Shown piece after piece: positions 1-6,465 of a stretch of DNA of 24,917 nucleotides. The DNA comes from DATMRF01 sp035566435 (GTDB lineage: Bacteria; Verrucomicrobiota; Verrucomicrobiia; Limisphaerales; UBA8199). Made by a program: the position numbers and the translations under genes. The notes under the pieces are model-generated. The model worked only from the letters and a program-made list of their open reading frames with translations, was not told the origin of the DNA and ran no database searches. Within the stretch, counting starts at the first letter, position 1. Each line of letters begins with the position of its first letter. Where the stretch lies: NCBI GenBank assembly GCA_035566435.1, contig DATMRF010000086.1, positions 1 through 24,917 of the forward strand, given 5' to 3'.

Positions 1-1
1 T

Positions 2-325
2 CTTTACAAGGGCGCGTGCTGGTGCGACCAGGCGAATGTCCCAGCGCATGTTCTGCGATTTCTTGTCGAGGCGCAGCTTGAACCAGCCTGTTTGTGCCGC
101 CGTTGTCTCGCCACGCTCGCTCACGACGCGCGAAGCCTGGACGAGCCACCGAAGGTCCTTGCGCGCGTCCGTGAAGAGATTGCGAGACACTCAAACCTGA
201 AAGATTTCTATCTCGACGAGCTTGGCCACGTGGTCTTCGCTGCCGACTACCATCTCCGACGCGGATACTGCTGTGGCAATAGCTGCCGTAACTGTCCTTT
301 CGTTGGTTCCAATCCGACCTTATGA
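2..325 (+). CDS. CWC/DUF5522 cysteine-rich fusion protein, 5' end outside window
   Basis: The reading frame is open to the left edge, so the first visible codon (position 2) is internal and the TTG at 92 is not the start. The visible part begins with a GACWC motif, followed about 25 residues later by ACLCRRCL. Together these match the end of the cysteine-rich CWC family (putative metal-binding zinc-ribbon-like proteins). The C-terminal half carries YHLRRGYCCGNSCRNCPF, the hallmark of DUF5522. Both families are small and uncharacterised, and their cysteines probably bind a metal; that role is inferred. The stop codon overlaps the dcd start as ATGA (322-325), so the two genes are probably translationally coupled. 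Confidence is high for the families and low for any function. Confidence 0.8.
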   Translation, partial: LYKGACWCDQANVPAHVLRFLVEAQLEPACLCRRCLATLAHDARSLDEPPKVLARVREEIARHSNLKDFYLDELGHVVFAADYHLRRGYCCGNSCRNCPFVGSNPTL

Positions 326-891
326 GCATTCTCTCTGACAAGGAAATTCGTCGTCTTGCTACCGAGAAGCGGATGATTGAGCCATTTGTAGAACGGCAAG
401 TCCGCCAACTCGACAACGGACAACGCGTCATCAGCTACGGCTTGTCGAGTTACGGCTACGATTTACGAGTAGCCGACGAGTTCAAGGTTTTCACTAACGT
501 CTTCAATACTGTCGTTGACCCGAAGAACTTCGACACGAAGTCCTTCGTGGATTTGGAGGCGGAAGTCTGCATCGTGCCGCCCAACTCGTTTGCGTTGGCG
601 CGGAGCATCGAGTATTTCCGCATCCCACGCGACATCCTCACCATTTGTCTCGGCAAAAGCACTTACGCCCGCTGCGGTATTATTGTGAATGTGACTCCGT
701 TCGAGCCGGAATGGGAGGGAAACGTTACGTTGGAGATTTCCAACACCACGCCGCTGCCCGCGAAGATTTACGCGCATGAAGGATTGGCGCAGGTGCTCTT
801 CTGGCGAGCGAGTGAACCTTGCGAGATTTCCTATGCAGACCGAGACGGGAAATATCAGAAGCAGCAAGGAATCACGACGCCACTTCACTGA
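322..891 (+). CDS. dcd: dCTP deaminase
   Basis: A 189-residue protein of normal family length. Dcd deaminates dCTP to dUTP in the cytoplasm, feeding dUTPase and thymidylate synthesis. The substrate loop GKSTYARCG (residues 111-119) carries the serine and arginine that contact the triphosphate. The motif WEGNVTLEISN holds the catalytic glutamate at residue 138, the same number as in the E. coli enzyme. The C-terminal glycine-rich region (QQGIT, about residues 181-185) resembles the lid that closes over the nucleotide. Some Dcd proteins are bifunctional and also cleave dUTP; I cannot decide that here. The ATG overlaps the upstream stop by four bases, which fixes the start and points to coupled translation. 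Confidence 0.95.
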   Translation: MSILSDKEIRRLATEKRMIEPFVERQVRQLDNGQRVISYGLSSYGYDLRVADEFKVFTNVFNTVVDPKNFDTKSFVDLEAEVCIVPPNSFALARSIEYFRIPRDILTICLGKSTYARCGIIVNVTPFEPEWEGNVTLEISNTTPLPAKIYAHEGLAQVLFWRASEPCEISYADRDGKYQKQQGITTPLH

Positions 892-892
892 T

Positions 893-932
893 TTTCACTG
901 AAGCAGTGAAAGGGAATTTCGTCGAGATTCCC
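893..932 (+). terminator. Two consecutive hairpins just after dcd
   Basis: Directly after the dcd stop there is a perfect 8-bp stem (893-900 with 904-911, loop AAG). A 6-bp stem follows at once (912-917 with 927-932, 9-nt loop). No T-run follows either hairpin, so this is not a classical intrinsic terminator. It may still end transcription or protect the mRNA 3' end. The inverted repeats are read directly from the sequence; the role is inferred. Confidence 0.4.
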
Positions 933-1054
933 TATAACCTCGTGACCCATACCTGTTTGCTAATTTCGGGGTAACAGTGACCAACGCTCGGTTTGCTTCG
1001 CTTCACGGGCTACCTGTCGCTCCCTCTCCCTTTCGACGGAGCCCTTTGAACTGC

Positions 1055-1330
1055 ACTTTCGAGGAAGCCGACGGCTTCGCGCAGGTTTTGAACGGGGATG
1101 ACCCGCAGGCCGGAAACGACCGCGGCTTCGGGAACATTCTCCGGCGGGACAAGAAGTCCCACTTTGTGCTCCTCCCGGGCTCGGAGCGCAATGGGCAGGA
1201 CCCCTTTGACCGGCCGTAGCGCTCCGGTAAGAGCCAGTTCGCCAGCCATCACGAAATTGTCGAGTTGGCCGCTTTCCATTTGCTCGCCGGCGGCCAACAT
1301 GCCAATGGCAATGGGCAGCTTGATTGCACT
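1055..1330 (-). pseudogene. comM: comM (Mg-chelatase-like) internal fragment
   Basis: About 88 codons on the minus strand match the N-terminal ChlI-like domain of ComM/YifB, a hexameric AAA+ helicase that helps branch migration during natural transformation. Visible landmarks are LPIAIGMLAAGEQ, the highly conserved GELALTGALRPVKGVLP, LLVPPENVPEAAVVSGL and LREAVGFLES. In E. coli ComM this covers roughly residues 83-168 of about 500. The preceding part and all of the ATPase domain are missing here. The sequence upstream of 1330 is unrelated and belongs to an opposing gene remnant. It therefore cannot make a working protein. A separate 5' piece of comM lies on the same strand at 24204-24293. Confidence 0.8.
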
Positions 1331-1336
1331 CTCCAT

Positions 1337-1526
1337 CGAGCGGCATGGGAGCGGATGATGCGGATTCACCGGCTCATTGAGGACCGGGAATATCCAAATT
1401 GTACGAGGATGTCGCGGGATTTTGCGAGGAGCGTACGGACGCCGAAGGGGGGACATTGAGTTCATGAAGGACCGGCCGAAGATGCCGATTGGATTCGACG
1501 TGCCGAAGAATGGGTATTATTGCTGA
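1337..1526 (+). pseudogene. WYL-type HTH regulator, frameshifted N-terminal fragment
   Basis: The frame starting at 1337 reads RAAWERMMRIHRLIEDREYP and then a helix-turn-helix ending SVRTPKGGH and a stop at 1457. The next frame carries on with DIEFMKDRPKMPIGFDVPKN followed by GYYC and a stop at 1526. Joined together they match the N-terminal HTH of WYL-domain regulators, where xxRDIEFMRDRL.LPIEYD..NGYY is typical. The lesion lies in a run of six Gs (1447-1452): removing one G restores the frame. The WYL ligand-binding domain is absent. The fragment begins within about 20 bases of the comM remnant, which runs the other way. Confidence 0.7.
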
Positions 1527-1570
1527 GAAGCATGGGAGGCATGCGACGGATGGGACGAATGCGGGGAGAC

Positions 1571-1673
1571 GTGATGCGTGACCGGCCTACGCGTGAAGCT
1601 ACGGCCCGGCAAGTGCGTGAAACGTGACCCGCCGTCGCCGAGCTTCGGCGCGGAGCGTGCGTGATGCGTGACG
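1571..1673. repeat. Dispersed GTGATGCGTGAC repeats with a hairpin
   Basis: GTGATGCGTGAC occurs at 1571-1582 and again at 1661-1672. Between them lie partial versions of the same GCGTGA/ACGTGA theme, at about 1590-1596 and 1613-1628. A perfect 6-bp stem with a 3-nt loop sits between the copies (CGCCGA at 1636-1641, TCGGCG at 1645-1650). The block ends about 20 bases before the next gene. It could be a non-coding repeat family or part of a leader. Confidence 0.4.
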
Positions 1674-1694
1674 CCCCGAATGCTATAGTGGCCG

Positions 1695-2360
1695 ATGCAA
1701 GAGCGTGTAATTAGCCGGGTGCTTGGGAGTCGGGCAGTGGTGTTCCTGCTGGCCTGGTTGTCGTTCGGGTGTCTGCTCGGCCAGTTCTACGGGCTATGGA
1801 CGATGCACTTCTTTGGCTGCTGCGTGCTGCCGCCAGCAACGGTGTTGCTGGCAGTTGCGGCGTACTTGCATCGGGACCGACCGGCAGGGCTGGACAGTCC
1901 GTTCACGTGGGTTGTCCAAGGCGCGGTGGGCGGAATCGTTGCGGCGGTGGCGTATGATTTGTATCGCCTGCCGTTCGTGCTGAACGGCGCGCCGCTGTTC
2001 AAGGTGTTTCCGCGGTTCGGCGAGTTGCTGCTCGGCGGCACGGAGCCGCGCTGGCTGGTCCATGGGCTGGGCTGGACGTATCACTTCTCAAACGGAGCGG
2101 CGCTGGGGATCATGTTCCTGGTGATGGCAAGTTGCTTCCGGCGTCCGATGCTGTTTTGGGGCGCAGTGGCGTGGGCGGTGTTCGTGGAAGCGATGCTTCT
2201 ACTCACGCCTTACGCGTCGTTCTTCGGGCTCAAGGTGAACGGCCGGTTTCTCTTCCTGACGGCCAGCGCGCACGTGATTTTCGGGATTGTGCTGGGGCTG
2301 TATTGCCGGAGGCACCCGTGGGAACGGCCGGGCAAGGCCCGCGCAGCGGTTTTGATTTGA
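1695..2360 (+). CDS. Polytopic membrane protein of unknown function
   Basis: A 221-residue protein with about five or six hydrophobic segments: near residues 13-35, 40-58, 71-88, 129-146, 150-170 and 184-203. No signal peptide or catalytic motif is obvious. Between the helices there are conserved-looking features: AYDLYRLPF, a loop KVFPRFGELLLGG, and GWTYHFSNGAALGIMF with a histidine inside the membrane region. I do not recognise a named family. The gene lies 35 bp upstream of the AraC regulator. A decayed second copy of its 3' end lies behind the Rieske gene (4824-4897), which suggests an old functional or positional link with that cluster. The ATG at 1695 is the only sensible start before the first helix. 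Confidence 0.75.
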   Translation: MQERVISRVLGSRAVVFLLAWLSFGCLLGQFYGLWTMHFFGCCVLPPATVLLAVAAYLHRDRPAGLDSPFTWVVQGAVGGIVAAVAYDLYRLPFVLNGAPLFKVFPRFGELLLGGTEPRWLVHGLGWTYHFSNGAALGIMFLVMASCFRRPMLFWGAVAWAVFVEAMLLLTPYASFFGLKVNGRFLFLTASAHVIFGIVLGLYCRRHPWERPGKARAAVLI

Positions 2361-2395
2361 GAACGAGTCTCACTACTGGTAAATCTTTGAGGAGC

Positions 2396-3385
2396 ATGAC
2401 GCCCAGTTTGCCAGAACCACCGGTTAAGCGACGTGGAGTATTCACGGAGGCTGCTGCCTGGAACTCGGTGCGTTCCGGGTGGCGTCAGTTGTCCGGCAAT
2501 TTCCGGGATTTGGGATACAGCGTGGAGTGGCACGATTTCGTGGCTGACGGAGACCTCGACTGGTCGAGGAGCTTCCACCCCGGAGGGTTGGAGATTTGCC
2601 TCAACCTTGCGGGACGTGCCGAGGTGCGCCGCGGGGCATCGGCCGTGGAATTCGGAACCTGCACTGCCGGCTTTTATGCACAAAAGGAGCCGCGGCTAAA
2701 AGCTATCCGGCGCGGCGGCGAGCGGCATCAGTTCATCACGGTGGAGCTGGCCTTGGAGTTCGTCAAGGCACGTGCGCCAGGGCAAGGATTGCACCCGAGC
2801 CTGGCGAACTGGCTGGGGGGAAAGCCCGGCAGTCCCGTTGCGGCGGTGTCGGAAGTGGTACGACTGGGCAGCGAGCAGCAGCAAGTGGCGGCGAGCCTGC
2901 GGCATCCGCCTGTTTATGCGGCAGCGCAGCCGATGTGGTATGAGGCCAAGGCGCTCGAAATCGCGGCGAACTTGCTTTATCGGGCCTTGCCGGGGGAGGA
3001 GTTCTTCTGCCAGCGGGTAAAGCGGCTTAACGGCGAGCGGGTGCAAAAAGTCAGGGCGATCTTGAAAGAGAGCCTGTCCGAGCCGCCTCCCCTGGAGGAG
3101 ATTGGGCGGCGGGTGGGCTGCAGCCACTTCCATCTCAGCCGCATTTTCGCGCAGGAGACGGGCAATACGATTATGGGCTATTTGCGCGAGTTGCGGCTCG
3201 AACGTGCGGCCCAACTTCTGCGTGGCGGCCAGTGCAACGTGACCGAAGCGGCGCTGGAAGTGGGCTACAAGAGTCTCAGCCACTTCACGGCAGCTTTCCG
3301 GGAGACTTTCGGGTGCTGTCCGGGATTATACCCGCTAAAGGGGCCAGCAGGCCTGTGCGGTCCGGGCCAACGGGAGTCCTGCTGA
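2396..3385 (+). CDS. AraC-family transcriptional regulator
   Basis: A 329-residue protein starting at ATG 2396, with AGGAG immediately before it at very short spacing. The frame is open further upstream, but that part overlaps the preceding gene and is not protein-like. The C-terminus is a double HTH of the AraC type: the first helix pair is around residues 231-252 (LEEIGRRVGCSHFHLSRIF) and the second around 279-303 (VTEAALEVGYKSLSHFTAAF). The N-terminal 200 residues resemble the ligand or effector domain of PchR-type regulators (DWSRSFHPGGLEICLNLAG). PchR itself answers to a siderophore, but the effector cannot be predicted here. The most likely targets are the barrel and Rieske genes just downstream. 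Confidence 0.88.
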   Translation: MTPSLPEPPVKRRGVFTEAAAWNSVRSGWRQLSGNFRDLGYSVEWHDFVADGDLDWSRSFHPGGLEICLNLAGRAEVRRGASAVEFGTCTAGFYAQKEPRLKAIRRGGERHQFITVELALEFVKARAPGQGLHPSLANWLGGKPGSPVAAVSEVVRLGSEQQQVAASLRHPPVYAAAQPMWYEAKALEIAANLLYRALPGEEFFCQRVKRLNGERVQKVRAILKESLSEPPPLEEIGRRVGCSHFHLSRIFAQETGNTIMGYLRELRLERAAQLLRGGQCNVTEAALEVGYKSLSHFTAAFRETFGCCPGLYPLKGPAGLCGPGQRESC

Positions 3386-3488
3386 AAGCAAGAGAGAGGA
3401 GGTCGGTGGGCGGCAATACAGCAAGGCACCGCTAATAAAGAGCAAGCAACCAGAAGCGGCAGCCTCCGCGCGAGGTATTCTTGCCGGC

Positions 3489-4406
3489 ATGAAATTACCG
3501 GTGGTAAGAGTCCGTTGTGTCTTGCAGGTCCTGGCGGCGGTGGCTTCTGTCCACCTCAGGGCGCTGGGAGATGAGCCGGTGGCGGTGGCGACAACAGCTC
3601 CAGGCGTACCGGAGTCTGCAAGCGGTCGTTACGGGCTTTTCAACGGGCTGGATCGCCGCAGTTGGTATAGTCAGGGAAATTTCCCGGAGCCGCTTCTGGT
3701 GGATGATTCGGGCTTGGAAATCAACGAGACCCGGCTTGATTGGCTGCATACGAGGGCAAACGGCCAACAGAGCGACGTCGCCTCGGCCGAAGTCGAAAAG
3801 GGCTTTGGCCTGCTGACTGTGGAGTTGAAGATTCCGTATGAGCGCGACGAATCGTCCGGTCAAGTTTCGCAGGGTATCGGCAACATCGAGGTCGGCGCGC
3901 GCCAACCATTTTATCAGTTCGTGTCGACCAGAGCGTTCTTTGACACGACACTGGGCGGTGCGATGGAAGTCGGCATTCCCGTCAACTCAGCGGTGAGCAA
4001 AAACACCGAGCTGGTTCCCAAGGTCTTCAACGATCTCAGGGTGGGGGAGAGTTTCACCGTTCAATCGCTTTTGGGCTATTCCAGTCTGCTGGGCGGGGGC
4101 GCCGACGGGGGCTTGCAGAAGTTTGAGTACGGTTTCGTCTTTGGCTATCGTATTGAGCACCGCCAGCTGCCCCTGCCAGGGGTGCAACAGCTCATACCGA
4201 TGCTGGAAATAAAGGGCGAAACGGAAATGAATCATGATAATGCTGGACGAAGCAGCCTGCTCGGAAATGCGGCGGTGCGGGTGAATCTAAACACCATCGG
4301 GCGGGTCCAGCCGCGGCTGGGGCTCGGATTTGTCTTCCCGATGAACAGCAACGCGCGGGCGGATGTTCACTGGGGCATTTTCACCAGCCTGGTTTTTGAA
4401 TATTAA
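3489..4406 (+). CDS. Outer-membrane beta-barrel protein
   Basis: A 305-residue protein with an N-terminal signal peptide (about residues 1-28, hydrophobic stretch VLQVLAAVASV). The rest alternates in the way of an outer-membrane barrel and ends in an aromatic residue (SLVFEY), as barrel proteins usually do. The layout resembles transporter-like barrels annotated as 'MetA pathway of phenol degradation' (Phenol_MetA_deg): an N-terminal strand-rich part, then IGNIEVGARQPF, then PRLGLGFVFPMN near the end. Those annotations say little about substrate. It sits between an AraC regulator and a Rieske protein, with an 18-bp gap to the latter, suggesting co-transcription with the Rieske gene. The substrate is unknown. 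Confidence 0.75.
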   Translation: MKLPVVRVRCVLQVLAAVASVHLRALGDEPVAVATTAPGVPESASGRYGLFNGLDRRSWYSQGNFPEPLLVDDSGLEINETRLDWLHTRANGQQSDVASAEVEKGFGLLTVELKIPYERDESSGQVSQGIGNIEVGARQPFYQFVSTRAFFDTTLGGAMEVGIPVNSAVSKNTELVPKVFNDLRVGESFTVQSLLGYSSLLGGGADGGLQKFEYGFVFGYRIEHRQLPLPGVQQLIPMLEIKGETEMNHDNAGRSSLLGNAAVRVNLNTIGRVQPRLGLGFVFPMNSNARADVHWGIFTSLVFEY

Positions 4407-4424
4407 GGGCGAAGGGAAATCCTC

Positions 4425-4826
4425 GTGAGAATAACCCGCAGAGAATTTCTGATTGTGACCGCAGGCCTGACCGGGGGCTGCAAGACCGCGAACGATGGTA
4501 GCCCCGGGGCGGCAAAGCAAGGACGAATAGTGGATGCCGGGCCGGCCAGCGGTTTTGCCAACGATGGGATTTACGCTGGTTTTCGCGACCAGGGATTTTT
4601 CGTGATTCGCCGGGGTGACAAACTGCTGGCGCTTGCCGCCATTTGTACGCATCGGAAGTGCAAACTTACGGCCGAAGCGGATCGTTCCTTTTTCTGCAAG
4701 TGCCACGGCTCGACGTTCGATCCTGACGGTCGGGTGACCAAGGGACCCGCAAAGCGCGACTTGCCGGCGCTGGCCGCATACACAGACGACAGAGGCCGGT
4801 TGCTGGTCTCTGTTCCGGCAAACTGA
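4425..4826 (+). CDS. Exported Rieske [2Fe-2S] protein
   Basis: A 133-residue protein with a GTG start and AAGG about nine bases upstream. The N-terminus TRREFLIVTAG is a twin-arginine (Tat) export signal, fitting a cofactor inserted before export. Rieske box 1 is CTHRKC (ligands Cys74, His76) and box 2 is CKCHGS (ligands Cys91, His94). Cys79 and Cys93 are placed to form the usual disulfide. This is the fold of bc-complex and arsenite-oxidase small-subunit Rieske proteins, but no cytochrome b or large oxidase subunit is present, so its redox partner is unknown. Its stop lies exactly where a relic of another gene begins, so the last residues may have been reshaped by that rearrangement. Confidence 0.88.
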   Translation: MRITRREFLIVTAGLTGGCKTANDGSPGAAKQGRIVDAGPASGFANDGIYAGFRDQGFFVIRRGDKLLALAAICTHRKCKLTAEADRSFFCKCHGSTFDPDGRVTKGPAKRDLPALAAYTDDRGRLLVSVPAN

Positions 4827-4897
4827 ACGGGCGGTTTCCGTTTTTGACGGCCAGCGCACACGCGATTTTCGGGATTGCGCTCAGGCTGTATTGCAGA
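4824..4897 (+). pseudogene. Relic of the 3' end of a paralogue of the 1695-2360 membrane gene
   Basis: Positions 4824-4894 align without gaps to 2236-2306 inside the membrane-protein gene, with 10 mismatches in 71 bases (about 86% identity, counted by eye). The same frame translates to NGRFPFLTASAHAIFGIALR followed by LYCRR, against NGRFLFLTASAHVIFGIVLG followed by LYCRR in the intact gene. Nothing upstream in the Rieske gene is homologous, so only the last roughly 25 codons of the second copy remain. Confidence 0.75.
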
Positions 4898-4902
4898 AGA
4901 AA

Positions 4903-4939
4903 GTTGAGAGTTGAGAGTTGAGAGGCCAGCGATCGCTGG
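4903..4939. repeat. Heptamer tandem repeat followed by a 14-bp palindrome
   Basis: Three exact copies of GTTGAGA occupy 4903-4923. A perfect palindrome, CCAGCGATCGCTGG (4926-4939), follows and contains the octamer GCGATCGC. It lies five bases past the stop of the minus-strand prepilin-like gene. It could be a 3'-end structure for that gene or a repeat-prone scar next to the relic at 4824-4897. Confidence 0.5.
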
Positions 4940-4943
4940 GCGG

Positions 4944-5867
4944 TTACTGCGGCGGGTTAGCGAGCGGCCTGCGGACGACGTGGTCGGGGAACTGGTCGAA
5001 GCGGGCCGTGGACCAGCGGAGATATTCGACGTGGGCGTCGGCGTAGATGTAGTTGGCGCCAAGGCCGCGGCGGTTGTAGCGGATCCAACCCCGGTTGCCG
5101 TAGTTGCCGGTGCCCCACTGTACGAGCGCGGCCTCGCCGCCCCAGGTGTCGTAGTCGTCCTGGTTGACGCTGCCGTAATCCGAGTTGTCGGCGGCGTTCA
5201 GGGCTTCAGAATTGCGCTCGGAAAACTGGATGATGTTTCGGTTAGGGAGATTGGCGACGAGGGTGTCAATGGCGAAGCCGCTAAGGACACCTTCGACAGC
5301 GTAGCGGGCGGATTTGTGGGTGAAGATGGAATCGAGGAGGTAGCTTTCGATGGTCAGGTGTTCGGCCTGGGCGATGGCTTGTTCCGAGTTGGGCGGCGGG
5401 GTCTGGCTCGTGCTGGCGATGCCGCCACTGTACCCCTGGAGGTCGGTGGCCTGGACGCGCGAGCGCGGGGTGCGGTCGGCGGGGCAGAAAGCGGCGTTTC
5501 GGTTGTGCAGGTAGGGATAGAAGAAGATGACCCAGGGTTTTTCGGACTGGCTGTTGCCGATACCGCCGCCAGCGCAACCGGCCGGGGTCGAGGGGAGGGT
5601 GTCAGTCAGCGTGCCGTCGTCCAGGACCCACTGTTCGTGGTGGTGGAACATGCTGCCGTTGTAATCGTCCATGTAGAGGCGAGCGGCGACGGCGACCTGG
5701 CGGAGGTTTGAGTAGCAGGCGGCGCGCTGGCGTTTTTCTTTGGCGCGGGAGAGCGCGGGCAGGAGCATGGCGGCCAGAATTGCGATGATCGCGATGACAA
5801 CGAGGAGCTCGATGAGTGTGAACGCGGGCGGAGTGTCAGGTTTCGGAGTGGATGCAGGTATTTTCAT
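4944..5867 (-). CDS. Prepilin-like (type II secretion/H-X9-DG type) protein
   Basis: The start chosen is the ATG at 5867, giving 307 residues. An upstream in-frame start would add 16 residues before the leader. The N-terminus ends in PPAF then TLIELLVVIAIIAI, so prepilin peptidase would cut between Ala15 and Phe16, with Glu5 of the mature protein present. The residue before the cut is Ala rather than the usual Gly. A single hydrophobic helix (about 16-38) leads into AKEKRQRAACYSNLRQ. The C-terminus has the YIYADAHVEYLRW motif of the large DUF1559-like families expanded in Verrucomicrobia, Planctomycetes and Lentisphaerae. These are thought to be pseudopilins or surface proteins, and the individual roles are unknown. 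It is transcribed against both flanking genes. Confidence 0.88.
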   Translation of the reverse strand: MKIPASTPKPDTPPAFTLIELLVVIAIIAILAAMLLPALSRAKEKRQRAACYSNLRQVAVAARLYMDDYNGSMFHHHEQWVLDDGTLTDTLPSTPAGCAGGGIGNSQSEKPWVIFFYPYLHNRNAAFCPADRTPRSRVQATDLQGYSGGIASTSQTPPPNSEQAIAQAEHLTIESYLLDSIFTHKSARYAVEGVLSGFAIDTLVANLPNRNIIQFSERNSEALNAADNSDYGSVNQDDYDTWGGEAALVQWGTGNYGNRGWIRYNRRGLGANYIYADAHVEYLRWSTARFDQFPDHVVRRPLANPPQ

Positions 5868-5986
5868 AGGATTACAGATCGCGGAGAAGGTAGTCAGAGT
5901 GACGGAGCGCCACAACTGCTGCGAGGTGCTCGAGGTGATGGGCCGAATGCGTTTGACATTGTGAGGGTGCGCGGTAGGTTACCCGC

Positions 5987-6367
5987 GTGTTTGCGCGCCT
6001 GCCTAAACTGGCTGTAGTTGCAGCGCTGGCCTGTTCGGTGGGCCTGCACTGGGGCTTTTTCCAGTCGGTGGCGTGGGTGGGGATGGTCATTAGCTACTCG
6101 CAGGACTCGCCGCTTACGGAAGCGCTGGTGAAGACCTTCGACGGGCAGCATCCTTGTTGCCTCTGCAAAGAGATCGCCAAGGGCAAGCAGTCGGAAAAGA
6201 AATCCGAGTCCATCCCGGTGGGGAAGAAATTCGAATTTTTGTATTCGGGCGCGGCGTTCGTTTTTGCCGCGCCATGCCACGGCTGGGAGATACGCTGGCC
6301 GGATGATTCGCTTCGTACGCTGGCCCGCACGCCTCCGGTCCCGCCTCCAAGACAACTCCCTGGTTAG
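5987..6367 (+). CDS. Small membrane-anchored CCxC protein, function unknown
   Basis: A 126-residue protein with a GTG start and no strong ribosome-binding site. A hydrophobic segment (about residues 8-34) is a signal anchor or signal peptide. It is followed by a cysteine cluster, HPCCLCKEIAKGK (Cys57, 58, 60), and a single Cys97 in APCHGW. The C-terminus is proline-rich (TPPVPPPRQLPG). The cysteines suggest metal or redox chemistry outside the cytoplasm; this is inference. The downstream barrel protein also has a cysteine pair at its mature N-terminus (CDLC), and the two genes lie 98 bp apart in the same direction, so they may act together. I do not recognise a named family. Confidence 0.65.
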   Translation: MFARLPKLAVVAALACSVGLHWGFFQSVAWVGMVISYSQDSPLTEALVKTFDGQHPCCLCKEIAKGKQSEKKSESIPVGKKFEFLYSGAAFVFAAPCHGWEIRWPDDSLRTLARTPPVPPPRQLPG

Positions 6368-6423
6368 TCACTTCTCTGAGCAGCGCACGACGTCTGCGCG
6401 GCTCGTCTTCCATTTGTTAACCT

Positions 6424-6446
6424 GAGGGCTGCCGAGGGCAGCCCTC
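6424..6446 (+). promoter_or_regulatory. Strong hairpin in the leader of the 6466 gene
   Basis: There is a perfect 9-bp GC-rich stem (GAGGGCTGC at 6424-6432, GCAGCCCTC at 6438-6446, 5-nt loop) ending 19 bases before the ATG at 6466. The ribosome-binding site GGAG (6455-6458) follows outside the stem. No T-run follows, so simple termination is unlikely. Attenuation, mRNA stabilisation or a protein-binding site are possible. Confidence 0.45.
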
Positions 6447-6465
6447 GCCAGTTTGGAGTTTATGT

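Noticed and set aside
2132..2395. Upstream extension of the AraC regulator frame to 2132
   Set aside because: It lies almost wholly within the membrane-protein gene in another frame and does not resemble the family N-terminus; ATG 2396 has an adjacent AGGAG.
4911..5711. 266-residue plus-strand frame, Val/Gly rich
   Set aside because: It is the antisense shadow of the prepilin-like gene, which has clear motifs; the frame has no recognisable domain.
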